Below the pieces are notes generated by a model, which did no database searches, had not been told where the DNA came from, and saw nothing but the letters and a program-made list of their open reading frames with translations. Made by a program: the position numbers and the translations under genes. Shown one piece after another: positions 24,301 to 33,300 of a stretch of 64,000 bases of DNA. Source of the stretch: Onchidella celtica (lineage: Eukaryota > Mollusca > Gastropoda > Systellommatophora > Onchidiidae). The DNA is taken from the NCBI GenBank assembly GCA_963931925.1, contig OZ007582.1, positions 23,149,224 to 23,213,223 on the forward strand, given 5' to 3'. Positions within the stretch are counted from its first letter, which is position 1; every line of letters begins with the position of its first letter.

Positions 24301-27300
24301 TATAGAAGAAACAAGACAGTGTTTGTAAACATAATACTTTATCTTAAGCCCTGAAAATCATATTACCTCTGAGGAAAAGAAAGCCAGCTCAAATAGCAGT
24401 GGCACTTAAGACTTTTAAACTTTCAAGGAGCATGTGAAATAGTCTAATAGAAGATTATGTGTCAGTTCATGGCAAAACCTTTTACTGGTGATTTTGTTCC
24501 CTGAGACATGCATAGATGATGTAACAGTATTTTATCCAAATTCATATGTTCAGCTAATGAGGACATTTTATCACTGTTCCCTAACACTGCTGTAACCCAA
24601 AAACTCGAAAAACATTCAAAGCCTTATTGAACGATCTTCGTTCTAGACTCTTTAGCCAAAAACATATCAAAAAGAAAATTTTCAAAATGTTATCATCACT
24701 AAACCAGATGTGCTAAAATAATCAACTTTTTGCTTCTCCTGAAGAGTAGACAAAACCAGTTACTATAGTTCAGACAACGGTGACAATTTATGACTGCAAA
24801 ATTTATTGACCTGAAGTTACTGCTCAGTTTTTTAACGACTGAGAAAGATTGTGAAATATTTTTTCCTCACTTGGCACAACAGAATTTGTAAGTTCTCGAA
24901 TATATATACCACTTTTTAACAAAATACGGCTTTGGACTGAACACAGTTAAAATGTTTATGATTAACACTGAAATTCTTGCCTATTCATAAAGCTTCAAAC
25001 ATAAAAAGAACAAAAATTAAAAAGCCTAAAGACAAATACTTACCATACTCGTGATACTGGATTTGCGACTAATTGGAACATTCCAAGAACCACTTGCACC
25101 TGCCTTACGACTAAAAACAGATAAATATATGGCATTTCATTTGTACAGTTTATACTAAAAAGATGTATAAATTTGCATGCACAGAAACTGACTACATAAA
25201 ATATGTGTATACACTTCTTTTCATCTTGGGAAGACAAATGCCGAAATGTGGAATAATTATAACAGACCTTTTAACAAGCACAACCCTAAACATGTCTCAG
25301 AGTGACATAGCATCTTGCGATTACTGTATTTAGAATGTTGTTCGGGCCATGTAGTCAAATTTCAATGCCAAATAGAGAAAATAATGAGGTGTGGTCACTG
25401 TTCAGCAATGGCTTATGATGTAAAAAACCACAGCCCCTATAACAGCCCTGTATTTAAGTGACAGTTGCACGACTTTTCTCATAGTAATCTTAAACAAATG
25501 ACCCAAAGTTATATGACATAAACAAATAAAGAGTTTTTCACTTTATTCTGAACTTACATTCAGTGACACCTTCTTTTTATCGGACTCAACAAACAAGTTT
25601 CTTACAAATATACATGTCTGCAGACAATATGACATTTGTTTGCAGTGAAAATGATAAAATTCAGTTTGTTTAAATACGATTTTTAACTTTGCTTAGCTAA
25701 GTAAAACTCTAAAATTTTCTCCTTAAGTTACTTATTTGATCTTTTCAAGAGCTGAAATTATTGACATCTTCACACACTCACCACACCATCCATGACCTTC
25801 AGATGCTATTTTTGACATATTAAAAGTCAAAGGAATAGTTCAACAACAGCAAAAGAAAATGGGATTTAGCATAACAGGGGGCAGCAGAGAGATTTTCTTT
25901 CTCACATTTTCATCATCTGAACTTCCAGTTACTATTTGTGACTCCATTTCCCATATCGATAATTAAGTCATAGGAATCGCATTTGGAAAATGGCACTTTC
26001 ATCATCCAGGGATGATTTTAGACTTATCATGATTCCTCAGAATGTCTTCTATGACGGTACAAAATGTTATTGTAACAGCTGAGGTTGTTCTAGCACGTTA
26101 TAGTAGGGGGGAGTTAGTTGATCTAACTACAACCCTTTAGAAAACGAAACTATTACAGCTGTAAAATGAATAAACACGAGATCCGACGATAGATTAAATA
26201 ATACTAAAGTTTAATCACTGTATAGTGAACAATAAATTACTAGGAAGACGCCAGCGAAACTAAATATCTACGCCACACAAAAGGAAACTCACTTACTCAC
26301 CCCACCAACCACTCACACAGGTCTATATATATAAACATTCCTACAGAAAGTTCCCGAAATAAACGTTACCTTTGCCCTCGCACAAACTAACCAATCACGC
26401 ATCAATACGTCATCAGGTTACATCACTCAAGGCCAAATCTGGCGTAAACATTCGTTTCCACAACGTTATCGAATGTTCGGGAACATACTAATATTTACTG
26501 AACGAGTCAAAACACCTGACAACAAGCGAGCGAGGAAAAAAACTACTCACTAGGAGAAGAAGGTCAGGTCACGGAGTACAGTACACTCTAGCGGTTGTCA
26601 AGAAGAAATGAACACATGCTCACCAGTGTAACACGAAAACGGGGGAGGGCAAGGGATAGCTTGCAGATGCTACACAACTCCCCAATTTAAGTTGAATATT
26701 TTCAACTCCGAAACATTATTCAGCGTCTGCAATATCTTGAAATAACAATCTTACAGTACTCCCAATCTCACAAAGGTAGTTGCTAATTCTATTACAATTA
26801 TTAACAATTTCAGTGCCTTCCCAAATTTCATCGCAAATACAATACAATGCAATATCCTTTGCATCACTAATACCATAACTAATACAATACCGTCATTGCT
26901 TCCCAATAGTAAACAGTAGGCCTACTAGTCAAAATAACACAACGCCACCACTGTGGTGAAACAATGGTCAATGATATTATTACAAATCATATTGGTGAAA
27001 CGATGGCCCATCGTTTACATAATGCTTCGTGCACGAATCATAGCATATAACTTGTTGTACATAACATGGTTATCTCCAAAATGTATAACTCATACGTACA
27101 ATGGCAAAAATACCAATGCATACCGACCACTGGTTAGGGTCTTTCTTCATCATATTAGGTCAAAACAAGTTACAACATTGCAACATAACACAAACACTGC
27201 TTGCTCGCAGTCCCCATTTGGGTTACATTTTCCAAAAATTACACCAAGTTCCATTGGTAACAAATATGACATAGCATAAAATCAAAATGTGACTAACACA

Positions 27301-30300
27301 TCATGACTCTCTATCAGCCATCAATTCAATATTCAGTCACAGATGAACTATGTCCCCAATTACAGTACAATACTGCCGTCCTAGCAATTCATCTAGTAGG
27401 CAAAAGTATGGGTTACAATGCATTTCACTGATAGTGTACTACTTTAAAATACCCTGCTCAGGAAATCGGCACAGACATTTTCTATGCCTTTTACGTAGTG
27501 AATCCTGAATCGATAAGACTGTAAAAATAAACTCCATCGTAATAACTTTGGACTGTCAAACTTGGCAGAGTTCAAAAACTCTAATGACCGATGGTCAGTT
27601 TGGAGCACAAACTCCTTTCCATACAAATACAAAGTAAACTTTTTTACAGCCCAAACAATAGCTAAACATTCGCGCTCTGAGACCGAATATTTTGTCTCAC
27701 GAGGCAATAGCTTACGACTAGCATATGCCACAGGGTACAACTTTCCCTCGTGTTCCTGCATAAGACTAGCGCCTAATCCGCGATCTGATGCATCAGTTGC
27801 TAAGACAAACTCTTTGGAAAAATCTGGCAAACATAACACGGGTTTGGAGATAATGACATTCTTCAGAGAGGTGTACGCTTTCTCCTGCGTTTCATCCCAC
27901 TGAACTATATTGGGCTGACCCTTTCTAAGTAAATCAGACAATGGTGATGCAATCGCTGAAAAGTTAGGAATAAATTCATGGTAATATCCCACTAATCCTA
28001 AGAATGCTTTCACTTCCTTCTTAGTGGTGGGTCTGGGTGCGTCTCGTACCTTACATACATTCTCTTCTAACAGGCCAATCATACCTTCTCCCACTAAGTG
28101 TCCAACAAAGTCTACTTCAGACGTTCCAATCAGACACTTCGATGGTCTTGCAGTTAATCCAGCTTGGTCCATCCTCTGCAGTAAGTCCTTGAGAGTCTTC
28201 ACATGCTCGTCGAATGTCTCTGTATGAATCAGCAGGTCGTCCACATATGCTGTCACATTGTTCATTCCACGGATCAATGGCTTTACGATCCTGTTCAGCG
28301 TGGCTCCTGAGTTCATCATCCCAAAAGGCATCCGAATGAATTCATAGTGTTCGCCCATGGTGACGAACGCCGTCTTGGGAATGTCTTGCTCTTGAACTTT
28401 CACTTGCCAGTATCCCTTGCTCAGGTCAATCCGAGAGAATAATTTTCCTCTCGAGAGACTCTGAAACACTTCTGATGGCGCTGCTGTCGGATGAGGGTCG
28501 AATACTGTGATCTTGTTTAACCTCCTGTAGTCGATGCAGACTCGGTTGGATCCGTCCTTCTTCTTGACGACAACAATAGGTGAAGCATAAGCTGATGAGC
28601 TCCTTCGAATGATGCCCAGCCGTTCCATGGTGCTAAGCTCCTCCTTCAATGAGTCGCGCATAGCGTAGGGCACCGGGTATGGTCGTTGACGAACTGGTAC
28701 TTCTGTCGTCAGGTCGATGCGATGTTCACCCAACTGGCAGCATCCAGGGAGATTGGTGAAGACGTGCTGGTAATTCTTCACCACATCGCAGAGTTCTTGA
28801 CGTTGTTCCGATATCAGTTGCGTTCCATACTGGACATCCCTGTAGCCTTCCTTCTGGTCCCAGCTTCCTAGGTCGGCAAGGTCCTCCGTCGTTCCACCGT
28901 TGTCGCCTTCCAGGTCGCAGTCCTCGATGATTGTCATGCCAGCTGACTCCACGGGTTGACTCTTGTCCATCATGTCGTCCTCTGCCAGTACAGTCTCAGC
29001 ACTATCACCGCCGCCGTCCTTTATGGCGTTGACATGTCCAGGCGTGACATCTCTCCTACTGTTGTCCATCCCACACATCTTGGTCACAATAGGTCTCGGT
29101 TCCATTGCCACTGCTGCTGCTTTTGACGTCCTTGGAATGTATCTCTTGAGGAGGTTGGCGTGCAAGGTCTTTTCTTTTGCACCCATCTTGACTCTATAGT
29201 CGTTGACACCGACAACTGAGACTACCTTATATGGTCCCTTCCATTGGACTAGGAGCTTGTTAGTGTTCGTCGGCAGTAGCACCAACACTTCATCTCCGGG
29301 GCGGAACTTCCTCTCTCGCGCCTTCCGGTCGTAGTAGGTCTTCTGTCTACCTTGAGCCTTGGAGAGTTCTTCCGTCGCTAACTTCCATGTGTCCTCCAGC
29401 CTCTCACGTAGTTCCATGACGTACTGGTAACTGGTCTTCGTTTCCGGCTCCTCTACGTCCTTGGTCCATAGTTGTCGTAAGATGTGCATGGGTCCTCTCA
29501 CAGTTCTCCCATACAGCAACTCGAATGGGGCAAACTTGGTCGACTCTTGGGGAACTTCACGATATGCGAAGAGCAGCGGGTTGATGTATCTGTGCCACTG
29601 CTTGGGTTGCTCTGCGCACAGTCGTCTCAATGTTTTCTTCAGCGTGCCGTTGAATCGCTCCACCAACCCGTTGCACATAGGGTGGTAGACTGTAGTGGTC
29701 GACTGTCGAATTCCCAGTAGTCTATTCGTTTCCTTCATGACATCTGACATAAACTGGGTCCCTTGGTCCGACAAGATCTCTTCGGGCACACCCAAACGGC
29801 TGTAGATGTTCACTAAGGCTTCTGCTACCGTTTCTGCGTCGATCTTCTTCAAGGGTGTGGCTTCGGGGTAACGAGTAGCGTAGTCTATGTACACCAGGAT
29901 ATACCGATGTCCACCTTCACTTGGGGGGTCGATAGGTCCTACTAAGTCCACGGCCACTCGCCTAAATGGTACGTCCACTACTGGCATACTCTGCAGGTGC
30001 ACCTTTGGGGTCGCTCCTTTGTTCTGGTACATGTCGCATGAGCGGCAATATCTCGCGACGTCACCTTCAATTCCAGGCCAATAAAAATTGCTCATAACTC
30101 TGTCTTTGGTTTTCTTCACGCCGAGGTGTCCTCCGACGATCGAGTCGTGGGCTACACTCAGTACATACTCTCTCAGTTTCTCGGGTAGTACCACTTGCCT
30201 CATAACCGTCGCCTGTCTCAGGTCCTTGTAGATCCGGTACAGTACTCCTCCATGTTTCTCAAAATGAACAGATTTATTGCCTCTATTAGTTGGGATCTTC

Positions 30301-33300
30301 TTCTGCTCTAACTTCCTAATGACTTCGTCTTCTTCTTGGAGTCGGATAAGTTTCTCTCTATCCACTCCCGCGTGCCGTTCTGCCCTCGGCACCTTCAGCG
30401 ACGTAGACCGGTCCTTCCTCTTCTCCTGGGCCCTCGTGGTCACCGCTCCTACCATCACCTCAGTATCAGGGTCGTACGGATCCTTCGCTCCGTCCACGTT
30501 CCCGACTACTAGGTCGCAGATGGTCTCCGGGAGACACAGCGCCGTCACTTTGCCCGTCAGGTAAGGCGTCTTCACGTCGATAACGGCTTCCTCCGCCGCT
30601 GGCAAGGAGTTATCGATCCTCGCGATAAGTTTCTTCCCACCGGTGAGCTGTCCGTCGTCCACCAGTGCTCGCCGCACCACTACACCTTCACAGCCGGTAT
30701 CTCTTAGGACATCTACCGCTCGATTTCCAATCAAGCCCTTCATCACTGGTAACTTCAGTTTCTCCACGGTCCTTCCGTCACTGCATCCTCCGCAAGTAAC
30801 AGGCACCGCTAACTGTAGCTTCCCGTCCTTCATTACCGCTTGAACGTTGATGCTGGTGTCAGCCGTCGTCGCATCTTGTCTTGACGACTCGTCCGCCGCT
30901 ATAACTACGGCCGCCGCCGCCTTGTTCGGCTTGCCTCGTCCCATATCCTTCTGGGCTGGACACATCCTCCGAACGTGGCCTGGCTTTCCACAAAGGTAAC
31001 ATTTCAACTCACCTTTGTCGTTTAACTTTGCACGACACTCCGTCGCCTTGCGTCCCGGCCTCTGGCACCTATGGCAGACCTGTGGGCTTCTGTCTCCGTT
31101 GGGCCTCTGTCGCACTGGCCGGCTCTGCAGTCTGGCGCTCCCGCTGAGTGTCCGGTTCCTCGCTACCAGGTACGCCTCCGCTGAATCTGCGATGTCTTGT
31201 AGCGTCTTTGGTTTCCTCTCCCTCACATGGGTTGCAAGGTCTGGTGGGCAGGCATCCATGAATTGCTCTCTGACGAACAGATCTCTCACTCCTTCGTAGG
31301 TCTCCTCCGTCTTCGACAGCTTTATCCACCTCTCTAGATAGGTCTTGATCCTGGTCAAAAACATTCCAACATCTTCTCCATCTTCAGGCTTACCTTGTCT
31401 GAACATGAGTCTGTATCCGTCCTCTGACAGGTTGTACCTCTTCTGCAACGCTTCCTTGACCTTGTCGTAGTCCTTGGCTTCGTCGATCGGTAGTCTGCAG
31501 AAGCACTCCAAAGCTCTCCCGGTCAGCAGGGCAGACAGTGATGTCGTCCAGGTGGATCTGGGCCATTCAGCTGTCTCGGCAAACCTCTCAAACCGCAGCA
31601 ACCAGCTATCCAGATCGTCCTTCTTGTCCTGAAATGCAGGTAGCTTGGGTCTCTTGGAACTGGCGTGGTCGTCGGTCTTCTGCGCTGAGTCGTTGCCTCC
31701 ACGTTGCTGGCGGATCCTCTCCATCTCCAGCTCGTGGTTCATCTCCTTCTCCCGAGCCTGTCGTTCAGCCTCCTTCTCCCGAGCCTGTCGTTCAGCCTCC
31801 TTCTCCCGAGCCTGTCGTTCAGCCTCCTTCTCCAGTCGTTGAGCCTCCAGCTGTCTTTCTCTTTCTAGGCCTTCACGGAGGTAATCCCGTCTCTCCTGCC
31901 CAGTGAGCTCCATAGCGTCCGCTTCCTGGCTAAGCCTTCCAATAACCTCCGACCTGTTGTAGATAGCTTGTCGATGATATTCTACAATAAACTATGTAAA
32001 TAAATCTAGTAATTTTGATCTGGTCCGCTCGAATATGGTCGGATCCCGGACGAGCCCCCAATATGTAACAGCTGAGGTTGTTCTAGCACGTTATAGTAGG
32101 GGGGAGTTAGTTGATCTAACTACAACCCTTTAGAAAACGAAACTATTACAGCTGTAAAATGAATAAACACGAGATCCGACGATAGATTAAATAATACTAA
32201 AGTTTAATCACTGTATAGTGAACAATAAATTACTAGGAAGACGCCAGCGAAACTAAATATCTACGCCACACAAAAGGAAACTCACTTACTCACCCCACCA
32301 ACCACTCACACAGGTCTATATATATAAACATTCCTACAGAAAGTTCCCGAAATAAACGTTACCTTTGCCCTCGCACAAACTAACCAATCACGCATCAATA
32401 CGTCATCAGGTTACATCACTCAAGGCCAAATCTGGCGTAAACATTCGTTTCCACAACGTTATCGAATGTTCGGGAACATACTAATATTTACTGAACGAGT
32501 CAAAACACCTGACAACAAGCGAGCGAGGAAAAAAACTACTCACTAGGAGAAGAAGGTCAGGTCACGGAGTACAGTACACTCTAGCGGTTGTCAAGAAGAA
32601 ATGAACACATGCTCACCAGTGTAACAAGAAAACGGGGGAGGGCAAGGGATAGCTTGCAGATGCTACAGTTATATAAGAATGTAATGCCTACATGTATTAA
32701 CATACGATTTCATATGACCAAATCTGACTCAAGTACCGATATGAGCAGATAAGTCATACTTATTTGTTTGTAGTGTTGTAAGGTTTGGTATTCTTTTAGC
32801 TCATATGGCAACATTTTGTCAAATTTACTATATATTCTATTACAGCCAAACTGGCACAGCTGTTGTTACAAGCCCAGCCAAAGCTTTTCATTATGGCCTT
32901 ACTTGGCAAAAGATGGCCATGCTGTGTCCAAATCATATCCTCTGGGTGAGAGATCAAAATGCAAAGAGTTGAGATCATATAATGAATTGATTAGACTCTG
33001 GCAATTCTTCTGTTGTAACAGGACACTGCTTGGCATAAACCATTCCCTGTTCAGATGGAAAATCAAATTACATGAAAAACAACATTTTGAAAAAACCAAA
33101 ACATATGTGATTAATCAGTAGATAGTGTCAACTGTAAAATTAAATTTCCTCAAAATGCTGAGACTGGACACGAGAAACGAATTCTTCGGACACATAGAAC
33201 ATTCATTCAGCACCTTTAAACTGTGCCCTTTAATGATTGATGAAATTTCATAAAACTAGACCTTAGTCCTTACAGGATAATTGTGATTTGGCTTTTAACT

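Larger units (their letters stand above)
26071..32667 (-). mobile_element. Gmr1-like LTR retrotransposon, complete
   Basis: A 6597-bp element on the minus strand. Two 604-bp LTRs (TGTAGC...TGTTACA in element orientation) are flanked by the 5-bp duplication GTTAT (26066-26070 and 32668-32672). One open frame encodes Gag, protease, integrase, reverse transcriptase and RNase H in that order. Integrase before reverse transcriptase in a Ty3/gypsy-type element is the Gmr1 arrangement. The primer site is tRNA-Pro type. The LTRs differ at one base, so the insertion is very recent. Confidence 0.95.

Noticed and set aside
26675..27443. An envelope gene in the LTR element
   Set aside because: No long frame, signal peptide or transmembrane segment between the RNase H stop and the 3' LTR.
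30277..31906. Several plus-strand open frames of 60-120 codons
   Set aside because: Antisense shadows of the Gag-Pol frame.
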